Shown here piece by piece: positions 1 to 9,035 of a stretch of 64,000 nucleotides of DNA. The notes beneath the pieces are model-generated. The model made no database searches and was not told where the DNA came from. It saw only the letters and a list, made by a program, of their open reading frames with translations. A program made the translations under genes and the position numbers. This DNA is from Pararhizobium arenae (lineage in GTDB: Bacteria > Pseudomonadota > Alphaproteobacteria > Rhizobiales > Rhizobiaceae), in contig NZ_MOOY01000003.1 of NCBI RefSeq assembly GCF_001931685.1, positions 474,419 to 538,418 of the forward strand. The letters run 5' to 3'. Every line of letters begins with the position of its first letter. Within the stretch, counting starts at the first letter, position 1.

Positions 1-4
1 GGCT

Positions 5-850
5 TTGCAGGTCATTGGATTGAACATTCACCCGCTGAAAAGCGGCCGGGCCATTGCCCGCGAAATCGTCGATATCGATCGCGACGGCTTGCGCGGCGAT
101 CGGCGTTTCATGCTGATCGATCCCGACGGGCGCTTCATAACGCAGCGCGAATTACAAAGCCTTGCCCAGGTCGAGGCAGCGCATGTGCCGAACGGTGTCA
201 GCCTCGCCATGGGCGGCCGCAAGCTTACCGTCACCTTTGATCCTGCAGTCCGCATGGATGTCCGTATCTGGTCGAGCGGGGTCAACGCCGCTGTTGCCTC
301 GGACGATGTCAACGCGACGCTGTCCGGCTGGTTCGGTCGTCCCGTCAAACTTGTCCACATGGACGAGCGGGCAAGCCGCGTCGAGGGCGAGGAATGGGCG
401 GGTGAAGCCGCGCCCGTCGGCTTCGCCGATGGCTTTCCCATCCTCATCACCACCATGGCCTCGCTTGCTGATCTCAACGTCTCGCTGATCGCGAAAGGGC
501 AGGAGCCGGTCGGCATGGACCGTTTCCGCACCAATATCCTCATCGACAGCGACGAGCCCTGGGACGAAGATTTCTGGGAGAGCGTCGAGATCGGCGGCAT
601 TGTCTTCGATCTCGTCAAGCCCTGTGCGCGCTGCATCATGACGACGCAAGACCAGATCACCGGCGAGCGCGTCGGCGGCAATCCTATTCAGGGATTGGCC
701 GAGAAACGCATGTCTGCAGACCGCCGGGTACCCGGCGTGCTCTTCGGCTGGAATGCAGTCGCGCGCAGTAGCGGCGCCGTGCGTCTGGGCGACGAGGTGC
801 GCATCCTGAAGACGCGCACCGAACGTTGGCCTATGAAGATCCGCGCCTAG
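5..850 (+). CDS. MOSC domain protein, YcbX-like
   Basis: Predicted molybdenum-cofactor-binding MOSC protein of the two-domain YcbX type, a family linked to reduction of N-hydroxylated compounds. The 281-residue product has the N-terminal MOSC beta-barrel region (about residues 1-120, beginning with the typical LNIHPLKSGRA) and the MOSC domain after it. The conserved KPCARC motif places Cys207 and Cys210, one of which is expected to bind the cofactor. The only start inside the window is TTG at base 5, four bases from the edge, so the true start may lie outside. It converges on corA with an 8-base gap. The family is clear; the substrate is not. Confidence 0.8.
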   Translation: MQVIGLNIHPLKSGRAIAREIVDIDRDGLRGDRRFMLIDPDGRFITQRELQSLAQVEAAHVPNGVSLAMGGRKLTVTFDPAVRMDVRIWSSGVNAAVASDDVNATLSGWFGRPVKLVHMDERASRVEGEEWAGEAAPVGFADGFPILITTMASLADLNVSLIAKGQEPVGMDRFRTNILIDSDEPWDEDFWESVEIGGIVFDLVKPCARCIMTTQDQITGERVGGNPIQGLAEKRMSADRRVPGVLFGWNAVARSSGAVRLGDEVRILKTRTERWPMKIRA

Positions 851-858
851 GTTCGGGC

Positions 859-1851
859 CTAAACCCAGCCGCGCCGCTTGAAGTATAAAAACGGCATCAA
901 CGCGGAGAAGATCATCAAACCGATCGCCCACGGATAGCCGAGGCGCCATTGAAGTTCCGGCATCAGCTCGAAGTTCATGCCGTACATCGAGGCGACCAGC
1001 GTCGGCGGCAGGAAAACCACCGACGCGACGGTGAAGATCTTGATGATCTGGTTCTGCTCCAGATTGATCAGCCCCAGCGTCGCATCGAGCAGGAAGTTGA
1101 TCTTGCCCGAAAGAAACGTGGCATGGTCGCCAAGCGACGACGCATCCCGCTGCACCAGCTTCATCAACTGGCGTGTTTCCTTTGACGGCTTGCGCACCGG
1201 GTTCTCGATTGCGGCATGATAGGCGACAAGCCGCGAGATGCTGACGAGGCTTTCACGCACGCCGCTCAGGAAGTCGCCCTTGCGGCCCAGCTGTTCGATC
1301 AGTGCCTCGAGGTCCCGCGTCTTTTTGGCGGAAGACCGCGATTTGCCGCGGAACACTTCGCGTGAAAGGCCGTCGATCTCGTTGCCGAGCCGCTCCAGCA
1401 CATCCGCCATACGGTCGATGATCGCCTCGATGATGCCGAGCATGACATCCTCGCCGGTTTCGTAGCTGTAGCCGTTCCCGCGCAGCGCACGGTTGCAAAA
1501 TGCGGCGAAGGGTTTGGCTTCGGCGTAGCGAACGCTCACCAGCGTTGGACCGCGCAGGATGAAGGTGACCGGCATCTTTGCCGGTTCGTCTGTATCGACA
1601 TGGGTGAGCGCCGTCAGGGTCATGAACTCGGCGCCGTCCTCCTGGTAGAGTCGTGCGGAAAGCTCGATATCTTCCATCTCCTCACGGGTCGGAATGGTGA
1701 TGTGAAGGGCTGCCTCGACTTCTGCAACCTCCTGAGGCGTTGGGTCCAGCAGGTCATACCAGAGGGCAGGGGAGATCGCCTGCTCGATGGCGGCGTTGGA
1801 AACAGGGCGCAGGCAAAAGCGCTCAGCCTTGCGGGCATAAACTTGCAGCAT
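859..1851 (-). CDS. corA: CorA-family magnesium/divalent cation transporter
   Basis: Inner-membrane channel for Mg2+ (possibly Co2+ or Ni2+). The 330-residue product has the long cytoplasmic alpha/beta and helical part up to about residue 265, followed by two C-terminal membrane segments. The family signature GMN is present at residues 291-293 (YGMNFELMPEL), at the end of the first membrane helix, and the protein ends in the basic KRRGW tail typical of CorA. Start ATG at 1851 gives the usual N-terminus. It is transcribed divergently from the MFS gene and convergently with the MOSC gene. No Mg2+ leader element was recognised upstream. Confidence 0.92.
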   Translation of the reverse strand: MLQVYARKAERFCLRPVSNAAIEQAISPALWYDLLDPTPQEVAEVEAALHITIPTREEMEDIELSARLYQEDGAEFMTLTALTHVDTDEPAKMPVTFILRGPTLVSVRYAEAKPFAAFCNRALRGNGYSYETGEDVMLGIIEAIIDRMADVLERLGNEIDGLSREVFRGKSRSSAKKTRDLEALIEQLGRKGDFLSGVRESLVSISRLVAYHAAIENPVRKPSKETRQLMKLVQRDASSLGDHATFLSGKINFLLDATLGLINLEQNQIIKIFTVASVVFLPPTLVASMYGMNFELMPELQWRLGYPWAIGLMIFSALMPFLYFKRRGWV

Positions 1852-2059
1852 CGTTCACTCCTTCGGCATCTGCCGGCCGGAGCGAAGCGCGACGTGCTTG
1901 CTACCGGACAGATCGTGCCATTGCGGTCGATAATCGACTGTCGGTGTCCATTGATTGTGTCCGTTTGACGTTAGCGCCGAATGACGCCCGCCGTGGAAAT
2001 GATACAAAAACTTGCCACCGTCAAGCCGGCTGCGAGCCGCAGCGCGCTATCAAGGTAAA

Positions 2060-2073
2060 TGATCGATCGGTCA
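2060..2073. promoter_or_regulatory. near-palindromic candidate operator upstream of MFS gene
   Basis: TGATCGATCGGTCA is an inverted repeat with 6 of 7 base pairs matching across the centre. It lies about 70 bases before the MFS start in the 290-base corA/MFS divergent region. The shape is like sites of TetR-type repressors, but no such regulator gene is adjacent, so this is only a candidate. Confidence 0.35.
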
Positions 2074-2141
2074 ATTTATTTCGCTTTTGCTGATCGATAT
2101 CTGGACGTAATTTGCGGCTTCGAAATTTCCGGAGAACCCCC

Positions 2142-3377
2142 ATGTCGGCCGTATCGCCATCCACCGCGCAAACCAGTGCCGCTCGCATGCCCTGGCTGAT
2201 CATCATCGCCGGTTCTCTCGTCGCGATGCTCACCTTCGGGCCGCGCTCGGCCATGGGCTTTTTCCAGCTGCCGATGCTGGCCGATACCGGCTGGGATCGA
2301 ACCACCTTCGGCCTCGCCATGGCGTTGCAGAACCTGTGCTGGGGCCTCGGTCAGCCCTTATTTGGTGCGATTGCGGATAAGTTCGGCACATGGCGGGTGC
2401 TCTGCATCTCCGGCATCCTGTACGCCATCGGCCTGATCATGATGGCGTTTGCCAATGCGCCGATCTGGCTGCATATCGGTGGTGGCGTGCTTGTCGGTCT
2501 TGCCGTTGGCGCCGGTTCCTTCGGTATCGTGCTTTCGGCCTTTGCCCGCAACGTCACGCCGCAGCAGCGGTCCATGGCTTTTGGCATCGGCACTGCGGCA
2601 GGCTCCGCCGGCATGTTCCTGTTTGCGCCGCTCAGCCAGGCACTGATCTCGACCTATGGCTGGCAGGACAGCCTCGTCTACCTCGGCGTGCTCATGCTGC
2701 TGGTGCCGCTGGTCGCCATTCCCTTGCGTGGCAATGCGTCTTCCGGCTCGCAGAAGGAAGCCCAGTACAAACAGTCGATCGGCGAAGCGCTGAAGGAAGC
2801 CCTTTCGCACAAGAGCTACCTGCTGCTGATCTCCGGCTTTTTCGTCTGCGGTTATCAGGTGGCCTTCATCACCGCCCATTTCCCCGCCTATATCGGCGAT
2901 CTCGGCATTGATGCGCGTTACGCCGTGATCGCGCTCGCTCTCATCGGCTTCTTCAACATTATCGGCTCGCTATCGTCCGGCGTCATCGCCCAGAGATATT
3001 CCAAGCCCTATTTCCTGGCGCTGATCTATATCGGCCGCTCGATTGCGGTCACGGCCTTCCTTCTGTTGCCGCAGACGCCGTTGTCGGTGATTGTCTTCGC
3101 CGTCGTCATGGGCCTGCTCTGGCTTTCCACCGTGCCGCCGACGAATGCGCTGGTTGCCATCATGTTCGGCACGCGCCATCTCGGCCTGCTCGGCGGCATC
3201 GTCTTCCTGTCGCACCAGGTCGGCTCTTTCCTAGGCGTGTGGATGGGCGGTTATCTCTACGACCATTTCGGTTCCTACGATCCGGTCTGGTGGTTCGGGG
3301 TGGCGCTCGGCATCTTCGCCGCCATCGTTCACTGGCCGATACAGGAAAAGCCGGTCGTGCGTCCCGCGATCGCCTGA
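2142..3377 (+). CDS. MFS transporter
   Basis: Major facilitator superfamily permease of 411 residues with about 12 hydrophobic segments, so an inner-membrane secondary transporter. The start chosen is ATG at 2142, preceded by GGAG at 2131-2134; a TTG ten codons upstream would extend the frame but has no ribosome site. The middle loop after segment six is short (residues about 195-210, GNASSGSQKEAQYK). The overall layout resembles the OFA/monocarboxylate-type permeases, but I cannot name the substrate. It is transcribed alone: a strong terminator follows 10 bases after the stop. Confidence 0.85.
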   Translation: MSAVSPSTAQTSAARMPWLIIIAGSLVAMLTFGPRSAMGFFQLPMLADTGWDRTTFGLAMALQNLCWGLGQPLFGAIADKFGTWRVLCISGILYAIGLIMMAFANAPIWLHIGGGVLVGLAVGAGSFGIVLSAFARNVTPQQRSMAFGIGTAAGSAGMFLFAPLSQALISTYGWQDSLVYLGVLMLLVPLVAIPLRGNASSGSQKEAQYKQSIGEALKEALSHKSYLLLISGFFVCGYQVAFITAHFPAYIGDLGIDARYAVIALALIGFFNIIGSLSSGVIAQRYSKPYFLALIYIGRSIAVTAFLLLPQTPLSVIVFAVVMGLLWLSTVPPTNALVAIMFGTRHLGLLGGIVFLSHQVGSFLGVWMGGYLYDHFGSYDPVWWFGVALGIFAAIVHWPIQEKPVVRPAIA

Positions 3378-3387
3378 GCGAACCCCC

Positions 3388-3418
3388 ATTGCCTCCCGAT
3401 GAAAAATCGGGAGGCAAT
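3388..3418 (+). terminator. hairpin terminator after MFS gene
   Basis: Perfect 13-bp stem (ATTGCCTCCCGAT and its complement) around the loop GAAAA, ten bases after the MFS stop. The T-run is poor (CTTGAAAA), so it may act as an RNA 3' end stabiliser as well. Confidence 0.7.
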
Positions 3419-3454
3419 CTTGAAAACCGTCACAAAACTTTCTAAATCCACATG

Positions 3455-3477
3455 ACCGGCACCGCCGGTTTTCTTTT
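3455..3477 (+). terminator. small GC hairpin followed by T-rich run
   Basis: ACCGGC-ACC-GCCGGT forms a 6-bp stem followed by TTTCTTTT. It may be a second terminator for the MFS transcript, just upstream of the palindrome before nadA. Confidence 0.4.
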
Positions 3478-3487
3478 GGTCCTATTA

Positions 3488-3502
3488 TGCTCAACTTGAG
3501 CA
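3488..3502. promoter_or_regulatory. candidate NadQ operator before nadABC
   Basis: TGCTCAACTTGAGCA is a perfect 15-bp palindrome (7-bp arms, central C), 41-55 bases before the nadA ATG. Comparative work has assigned the alphaproteobacterial nadABC operon to the NadQ repressor, whose gene is also in this window (9935-10897). That this is the NadQ site is inferred from position and symmetry. Confidence 0.6.
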
Positions 3503-3542
3503 AAATAGATTTCCGCCGGAGGGGCGGAAGAAGGTGGGAGCG

Positions 3543-4619
3543 ATGAGCGTCGTCGAAAACATCAGCGGCACGGGCACCTTGAAGCCGATGACTGCGGCCG
3601 AACGTTTCGGCATCATCGAGCGGCCGGACCTGACCTTCACGCCGGCCATCGCCGCGGAGACGGAGCATCTCTACCAGCGCGTCAAAGATTTCATCCCTGC
3701 CTTCGAATGGCCGGTCTATGCGCCCTATGTCGCCGCCATCAACCGGCTGAAGCGCGAGCGCAACGCCGTCATCCTCGCCCATAACTACCAGACGCCAGAT
3801 ATCTTCCACTGCGTCGCCGATATCGTCGGCGATTCGCTGCAGCTGGCGCGCGACGCCACCAAGATCGATGCCGAGATCATCGTGCAGTGCGGTGTGCATT
3901 TCATGGCCGAGACCTCGAAGCTGCTCAACCCGGAAAAGACCATCCTTATCCCGGATGCCAAGGCCGGGTGTTCCCTGTCGGAATCGATCACCGGCGCGGA
4001 TGTGCGTCTGCTGAAACAGCGCTATCCGGGCGTACCGGTCGTCACCTATGTCAACACCTCTGCCGACGTGAAGGCGGAAACCGATATCTGCTGCACCTCG
4101 TCCAACGTGCTTTCTGTCGTGGAAAGCCTGGAAAGCGATACGGTCCTCTGCATTCCCGACGAATATCTGGCGATGAATGTCGCCAAGCAGACCAACAAGA
4201 AGATCCTCACATGGAAGGGCCACTGCGAAGTGCATGAGCGCTTCACGGCTGCGGAACTGCTTGCCTACAAGGATGCCAATCCCGGCATCGAGATCATCGG
4301 CCATCCGGAATGCCACCCGGACGTGATTGCCGTCTGCGATTTCGCAGGCTCCACCGCCGGCATGATCAACTACGTCAAGGACAAGCGCCCGCCGCGCGTG
4401 CTGCTCGTCACCGAGTGCTCCATGGCATCGAACATCCAGGCGGAGGTCGAGGGCGTCGATTTCGTCAAGCCGTGCAACCTCTGTCCGCACATGAAGCGCA
4501 TCACGCTGCCGAAGATCCTCGACAGCCTGTTGTTCATGACGGAGGAGGTGCTTGTCGATCCGGCCATCGCCGATCGCGCCCGCCTCGCCGTCGAGCGGAT
4601 GGTGAACCTGAAGCAGTAG
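3543..4619 (+). CDS. nadA: quinolinate synthase
   Basis: Condenses iminoaspartate with dihydroxyacetone phosphate to quinolinate, second step of de novo NAD synthesis; cytoplasmic [4Fe-4S] enzyme. With the ATG at 3543 the product has 358 residues. By comparison with E. coli NadA the cluster ligands are Cys143 (KAGCSLSES), Cys228 ([11 protein letters not shown]) and Cys314 in CNLCPHM; all three are present. The AHNYQTPDI motif and the [11 protein letters not shown] segment are also typical. An in-frame GTG at 3534 after GGAAGAAG is an equally possible start. It is the first gene of nadA-nadB-nadC. Confidence 0.95.
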   Translation: MSVVENISGTGTLKPMTAAERFGIIERPDLTFTPAIAAETEHLYQRVKDFIPAFEWPVYAPYVAAINRLKRERNAVILAHNYQTPDIFHCVADIVGDSLQLARDATKIDAEIIVQCGVHFMAETSKLLNPEKTILIPDAKAGCSLSESITGADVRLLKQRYPGVPVVTYVNTSADVKAETDICCTSSNVLSVVESLESDTVLCIPDEYLAMNVAKQTNKKILTWKGHCEVHERFTAAELLAYKDANPGIEIIGHPECHPDVIAVCDFAGSTAGMINYVKDKRPPRVLLVTECSMASNIQAEVEGVDFVKPCNLCPHMKRITLPKILDSLLFMTEEVLVDPAIADRARLAVERMVNLKQ

Positions 4620-4700
4620 CGACCGACTGTGCTACGGCGCGTTGTTCGGGAGGGAACGATGACAATGACTGGATTTAGGGTTCGGAGCTTGCCTCTTGCG

Positions 4701-4818
4701 ATCTCCCCCCTTGAGGGGGAGATGCCCGACAGGGCAGAGGGGGGCATCCTTGCCGCCCGAGCATGCGGAAACACCCCCCTCTGTTACGTCGTGACATCTC
4801 CCCCTCAAGCGGGGAGAT
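4701..4818. repeat. pair of inverted palindromic intergenic repeats (rhizobial type)
   Basis: Two copies of one short palindromic unit in inverted orientation fill the nadA-nadB gap. The left unit starts with a 9-bp stem (ATCTCCCCC / GGGGGAGAT at 4701-4723), then a second hairpin (TGCCCGACAGGGCA) and a G-run. The right unit (4772-4818) is its mirror image. The same unit, also as an inverted pair, occurs at 20863-21003. It resembles the mosaic intergenic elements (RIME class) of rhizobia; the class name is from memory. Confidence 0.8.
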
Positions 4819-4846
4819 CAGTCCGAGACCACCGGAGCTTCCAGCC

Positions 4847-6445
4847 ATGCTGACAGACCATTTCCGCCCGCAATCCTTCAACGGCATCGATGATATCGTC
4901 ATCGTCGGTGGTGGTCTTGCCGGCCTGTTCTGCGCGCTGAAACTTGCTCCGCGTCCCGTCACCATCCTCGCCGCCGCCCCCATAGGGCATGGTGCATCCT
5001 CCGCCTGGGCGCAGGGTGGCATTGCCGCGGCGATGAGCCCCGGCGATACGATCGACAAGCATGTGGCCGATACGCTTGTCGCCGGTGCCGGTATCGTCGA
5101 TGAAAAGATGACCCGCATGATGGTCGCAGAAGGCCCGGCGCGCATCCACGATCTCTTAGAATACGGCGTTCCCTTCGATCGCGATCTCGAAGGCAAGCTG
5201 ATCCTGTCGCGCGAAGCCGCCCATTCCGAGCGCCGTATCGTGCGCGTCAAGGGCGACATGGCCGGCAAGGCGATCATGGAGGCGCTTATCGCGGCTGTTC
5301 GCAAGACGCCCTCCATCCGCGTTCTCGAAGGCTATGTCGTTGAAGATCTGGTGCGCGAAGGCCGCTTTATCGCGGGCGTCATCGCCCGGCCGGATGCCGG
5401 CCAATCTAAGAAGCGTGTGTCGTTCCCCGCCCGCGCTGTCATCCTGTGCTCGGGCGGCGTCGGCCATCTTTTCGCGGTTACGACCAACCCTACCGAGGCC
5501 TGCGGCCAGGGCGTCGGCATGGCGGCGCGGGCGGGGGCCATCATCGCCGATCCGGAGTTCGTCCAGTTCCACCCGACAGCGATCAACATTGGCCGCGATC
5601 CGGCGCCGCTTGCCACCGAAGCCCTTCGGGGTGATGGCGCGCAACTCATCAACAGCGCCGGGCGCCGTTTCATGCTCGATATCCATCCCGATGCCGAGCT
5701 TGCCCCGCGCGATATCGTTTCGCGCGGTGTCTTCGCCGAGGTTCAAGCCGGGCGCGGCGCCTTCCTCGATTGCACCAAGGCGGTCGGCAAACATTTCCCG
5801 GATATGTTCCCGACGGTTTACGCCTCCTGCGTGGCGGCCGGCATCGATCCCGTCACGCAAGCCATCCCGGTCGTTCCAGCCGTGCACTATCATATGGGCG
5901 GCGTGCTGACAGATGCTGCGGGCCGCACCTCGATCGACGGCCTATGGGCGGCTGGCGAGGTGACGTCGACCGGCGTTCACGGCGCCAACCGGCTCGCGTC
6001 GAATTCGCTGCTCGAAGCCGTCGTGTTTGCCGCCCGTATCGCTGAAAACATCAAGGGCATGCTGCCGGAGCCGAAGATCACCGACTGGGGCGGCAATGCC
6101 GGCGAAAACGATGATCCGGTGACGCTGGAAGACAGTCCGGCGCTGAAGCGTCTGCGCCTCGTTATGAGCGAGAATGTCGGCGTGATCCGCAGCCGCGAGA
6201 GCCTGACGCGGGCGATCCGCGAGATCTCCACGCTGGAGCGGGAAAACACCCGCCTGCGCTTCACCAACATTCTGGCGACTGCAAAGCTGATGGCCGCCGC
6301 CGCCTTGCAGCGAACGGAAAGCCGCGGTGGCCACTATCGTTCCGATTGGCCTGAACCGCGCGCCGAATGGAAACACCGCAGCTTCCTGACCCTCGCCGAC
6401 GCCGAGCGCATCATTGCCGAGGTGACGGAGTTGGAGCCGGCCTGA
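4847..6445 (+). CDS. nadB: L-aspartate oxidase
   Basis: FAD enzyme that oxidises L-aspartate to iminoaspartate for NadA. The start ATG at 4847 follows CGGAG (4833-4837) and gives 532 residues, the usual length. The frame is open for 28 more codons upstream, but that stretch is repeat DNA and should not be annotated as protein. The dinucleotide-binding GGGLAGL is at residues 21-27, followed by [22 protein letters not shown], the [11 protein letters not shown] segment with its catalytic arginine, and the C-terminal helical domain are all present. Second gene of nadABC. Confidence 0.95.
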   Translation: MLTDHFRPQSFNGIDDIVIVGGGLAGLFCALKLAPRPVTILAAAPIGHGASSAWAQGGIAAAMSPGDTIDKHVADTLVAGAGIVDEKMTRMMVAEGPARIHDLLEYGVPFDRDLEGKLILSREAAHSERRIVRVKGDMAGKAIMEALIAAVRKTPSIRVLEGYVVEDLVREGRFIAGVIARPDAGQSKKRVSFPARAVILCSGGVGHLFAVTTNPTEACGQGVGMAARAGAIIADPEFVQFHPTAINIGRDPAPLATEALRGDGAQLINSAGRRFMLDIHPDAELAPRDIVSRGVFAEVQAGRGAFLDCTKAVGKHFPDMFPTVYASCVAAGIDPVTQAIPVVPAVHYHMGGVLTDAAGRTSIDGLWAAGEVTSTGVHGANRLASNSLLEAVVFAARIAENIKGMLPEPKITDWGGNAGENDDPVTLEDSPALKRLRLVMSENVGVIRSRESLTRAIREISTLERENTRLRFTNILATAKLMAAAALQRTESRGGHYRSDWPEPRAEWKHRSFLTLADAERIIAEVTELEPA

Positions 6446-6520
6446 ACCGCTTTAGCAAAAGTACGACCGTGCCGCTCTTCGCGGGCATTCTTCTCCCAAA
6501 AAAACTACAGGGCCGCTTTC

Positions 6521-7429
6521 ATGACCATCACCCCGCTTCGTCCCGAACTGCCGGCTCTCATGGTGGAGGAGCAGGTTCGCCTCGCCCTTCTCGAAGATCT
6601 CGGCCGCGCCGGTGATATCACCACCTATGCGACGATCGCGCCGCATATGGTCGCGACCGCCGAGATGACCTCGCGCGAGGAGGGCGTGATTGCCGGCCTG
6701 GAACTGGCCCGCACCGCCTTCCGTCTCGTCGATCCCACGATCCGTTTCGAAGCGCTGCTCGCCGATGGCGACCGGGTTTCGCCGGGGACGGCGATCGCCC
6801 GCGTCAGCGGCCCGGCCCGCGGCCTGCTCTCTGCCGAGCGCGTCGGCCTGAATTTCCTGATGCACCTCAGCGGCGTCGCCACCTATACGGCGACCTTCGC
6901 AGCCGAAATCGCCCATACCCGGGCTCGCGTCTGCTGCACCCGCAAGACCATCCCTGGCCTGCGCGGGCTGGAAAAATATGCCGTTCGTCTCGGCGGCGGC
7001 TCGAACCATCGTTACGGCCTCGACGATGCCGTGCTGATCAAGGACAACCACATTGCCGTTGCAGCCGGTGTGGCGAGCGCGGTCGAGGCCGCACGCGCCT
7101 ATTGCGGCCATCTCGTGAAGATCGAAATCGAGGTCGATGGCCTGGATCAGATGCGCGAGGCGCTGACGGCAAGCCCGGATGTGATCCTGCTCGACAACAT
7201 GGGGCCGGAGATGCTCCGCGAAGCAGTGGCGATCAACGCCGCCCATTGGTCGCTTGACGAGCATGCTTACGTCGCCGATCCGCGCCGCACGAAGCTGGAA
7301 GCCTCTGGCAACGTCAATCTCAAGACCATCCGAGATATCGCCGAGACCGGTGTCGATTATATCTCGACATCGAAGATCACTATGGCCGCCCCGACGCTCG
7401 ATATCGGCCTTGATATCGTCATCAGTTGA
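6521..7429 (+). CDS. nadC: nicotinate-nucleotide pyrophosphorylase (quinolinate phosphoribosyltransferase)
   Basis: Decarboxylating transfer of phosphoribose to quinolinate, giving nicotinate mononucleotide. The 302-residue product carries the expected signatures: RKTIPGLRGLEKYAV, the GGGSNHRYGLDDAVLIKDNH region, EIEVDGLDQ, ILLDNM, and the C-terminal EASGNVNLKTI and DYISTSKIT phosphate-binding elements. Last gene of nadABC, 75 bases after nadB; a terminator follows at 7564. Confidence 0.95.
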   Translation: MTITPLRPELPALMVEEQVRLALLEDLGRAGDITTYATIAPHMVATAEMTSREEGVIAGLELARTAFRLVDPTIRFEALLADGDRVSPGTAIARVSGPARGLLSAERVGLNFLMHLSGVATYTATFAAEIAHTRARVCCTRKTIPGLRGLEKYAVRLGGGSNHRYGLDDAVLIKDNHIAVAAGVASAVEAARAYCGHLVKIEIEVDGLDQMREALTASPDVILLDNMGPEMLREAVAINAAHWSLDEHAYVADPRRTKLEASGNVNLKTIRDIAETGVDYISTSKITMAAPTLDIGLDIVIS

Positions 7430-7563
7430 TGACGCGAAACGCGTGGATATATTTCGTATACATACGGAAATATTTGGATATCGCAGGAAATAGTGGTTAA
7501 TGATTTCCTGATTCGAGCGATGTCAAATGTATATTATAGTGATAAACAAATAATTTTGACGTA

Positions 7564-7602
7564 GGACATGAACCGTATTACATCGGTTCATGTCCCCTTT
7601 TC
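7564..7602 (+). terminator. terminator of nadABC
   Basis: Perfect 12-bp stem (GGACATGAACCG and its complement) with an 8-base loop, then CCCTTTTC. It lies 135 bases after nadC in an AT-rich stretch (7430-7658) that otherwise holds only the promoter region of the EF-hand gene. Confidence 0.75.
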
Positions 7603-7658
7603 ATATCGCGTATGGCGGATACACAGTCTTACACGAGGATCTCGAAAAGGAGAGCTTT

Positions 7659-8357
7659 ATGTTGAGTGTCTCGACAGGCACGAGTGCGTATCAGTACCAG
7701 AGTATGTTTACCAGTCTGGACAAGAACGGTGACGGGACCGTCAGCCAGGATGAGTTTTCCACAGGCCGTCCGTCGGATGTCACGGCCGAACAGTCCGCCA
7801 CCCTTTTCGGCAGCCTGAACACCAGCGGCACCGGCGCGTTGACCTATGACGAGTATGTCGCCGGCTCGGAAAGCGCCGCCGACAGCACGTCGGCCAAGCT
7901 GTCCGGTGAAATGATGGCGAAGATACTGGACATGCTCCAGCAGACCCAGGGAACCGAACGGCCGCAGCCGCCGTCATCGTCGGACATGTTTGCCGACATG
8001 GATACGGACGGTGATGGTTCGGTGACGGAGGCCGAGTTCGTGGCCGCCCGTCCCGAAAACGTGAGTGAGGAGCAGGCCACCGATTTCTTCGCCCGCCTCG
8101 ATAGCGAAGGTACCGGCGCATTGAGCGAAGAGCAGTTTTCCGCGGCAATGGAAGCAAACCGGCCTGCCGGTCCGCCCCCTGGCATGATGCCACCGCCGGC
8201 GGAAGAAACCTCGGAAACCGATAGCACAAGCACGAGTTCCGATAGTGCTGCCGAGACGATCCAGAGCCTGCTTGACCAGCTTTTGTCCGCCATCGAGGCG
8301 TACAAGGAAAACAGCGGTAGCGATCTGGACACAACCGAGACGCTGCTTGCCGCCTGA
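7659..8357 (+). CDS. EF-hand calcium-binding protein
   Basis: A 232-residue acidic protein with four EF-hand-like units in two pairs. Loop 1 (residues 21-32, DKNGDGTVSQDE) and loop 3 (residues 115-126, DTDGDGSVTEAE) are canonical; units 2 and 4 (NTSGTGALTYDE, DSEGTGALSEEQ) are degenerate and lack most acidic ligands. A Pro-rich linker (AGPPPGMMPPP) and a Ser/Thr-rich stretch lead to a C-terminal amphipathic helix. There is no classical signal peptide. The start is ATG 7659 after AAGGAG; an upstream ATG at 7590 lies in the nadABC terminator. Calsymin of Rhizobium etli is a known rhizobial multi-EF-hand protein and a possible relative. Role unknown. Confidence 0.8.
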   Translation: MLSVSTGTSAYQYQSMFTSLDKNGDGTVSQDEFSTGRPSDVTAEQSATLFGSLNTSGTGALTYDEYVAGSESAADSTSAKLSGEMMAKILDMLQQTQGTERPQPPSSSDMFADMDTDGDGSVTEAEFVAARPENVSEEQATDFFARLDSEGTGALSEEQFSAAMEANRPAGPPPGMMPPPAEETSETDSTSTSSDSAAETIQSLLDQLLSAIEAYKENSGSDLDTTETLLAA

Positions 8358-8383
8358 CCCGCGGCTTGCAGTATCGACACATG

Positions 8384-8420
8384 AGGCCGGGTTTCGGGGC
8401 AACGGATCCCGGCCTTTCCG
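8384..8420 (+). terminator. terminator after EF-hand gene
   Basis: AGGCCGGG and CCCGGCCT form an 8-bp GC stem with a 16-base loop, followed by TTCCGTTTCC. It separates the EF-hand gene from sodC. Confidence 0.65.
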
Positions 8421-8493
8421 TTTCCTGTGGGAACAGCCGTGCCTCCCGCACGTTGGGCTTGATCGTATCTGCTCAATGATTGGAGGAACTATC

Positions 8494-9006
8494 ATGAAAC
8501 GGTTCGTTTTGACGGCGGCAGTCGCCATATGTGCGGCAACACCCGTGCTTGCCCAGCAATCCGCCCAGACTGCGACCGCCGAATTTGTCGGCAAGGATGG
8601 CAAGGAAACCGGCCGTGCCGCGCTGACCGCCGGAAAGGACGGCGTGCTGATCGAAGCGGAAGTCACGGGACTGCCGCCCGGCACCTGGGTTGCCTTCCAT
8701 GTACATGAAACCGGTGAATGCGATGCCACGCACGGACATGAATCCGCCGGTGGCCACTTCAATCCTGGCAAGACGGAACATGGATTTCTTGCCGCGAACG
8801 GTCCCCACGCCGGCGACATGCCCAATCAATATGTCGGTTCCGACGGTGTGATGCGGGCTCAGGTCTTCAACAGCTTCATTCGCCTCGATGACGATACGAC
8901 CGGTGTGCGCGGTCGCGCGCTGATGATCCACGCAAAGTCTGACGACAATCGCAGCCAGCCAACGGGCGATGCCGGCGAACGTCTGGCCTGTGCGCCGATC
9001 AGGTAA
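8494..9006 (+). CDS. sodC: superoxide dismutase [Cu-Zn], periplasmic
   Basis: Dismutates superoxide in the periplasm. The 170-residue precursor starts at ATG 8494 after GGAGG and has a signal peptide (MKRFVLTAAVAICAATPVLA). Copper and zinc ligands are visible in FHVHETGEC, the HGHESAGGHFNP loop, HGFLAANGPHAGDMPN and ALMIHAKSDD. The disulfide cysteines are GEC and LAC, and the active-site arginine precedes LAC (GERLACAPI). Length and order fit bacterial SodC. It stands alone and converges on mscS. Confidence 0.92.
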   Translation: MKRFVLTAAVAICAATPVLAQQSAQTATAEFVGKDGKETGRAALTAGKDGVLIEAEVTGLPPGTWVAFHVHETGECDATHGHESAGGHFNPGKTEHGFLAANGPHAGDMPNQYVGSDGVMRAQVFNSFIRLDDDTTGVRGRALMIHAKSDDNRSQPTGDAGERLACAPIR

Positions 9007-9035
9007 GCGGGGTGAACAGGCGGCGCTTTTCCTTA

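Noticed and set aside
4763-4846. N-terminal extension of NadB
   Set aside because: The 28 codons are made of the palindromic repeat and there is a ribosome site only before ATG 4847.
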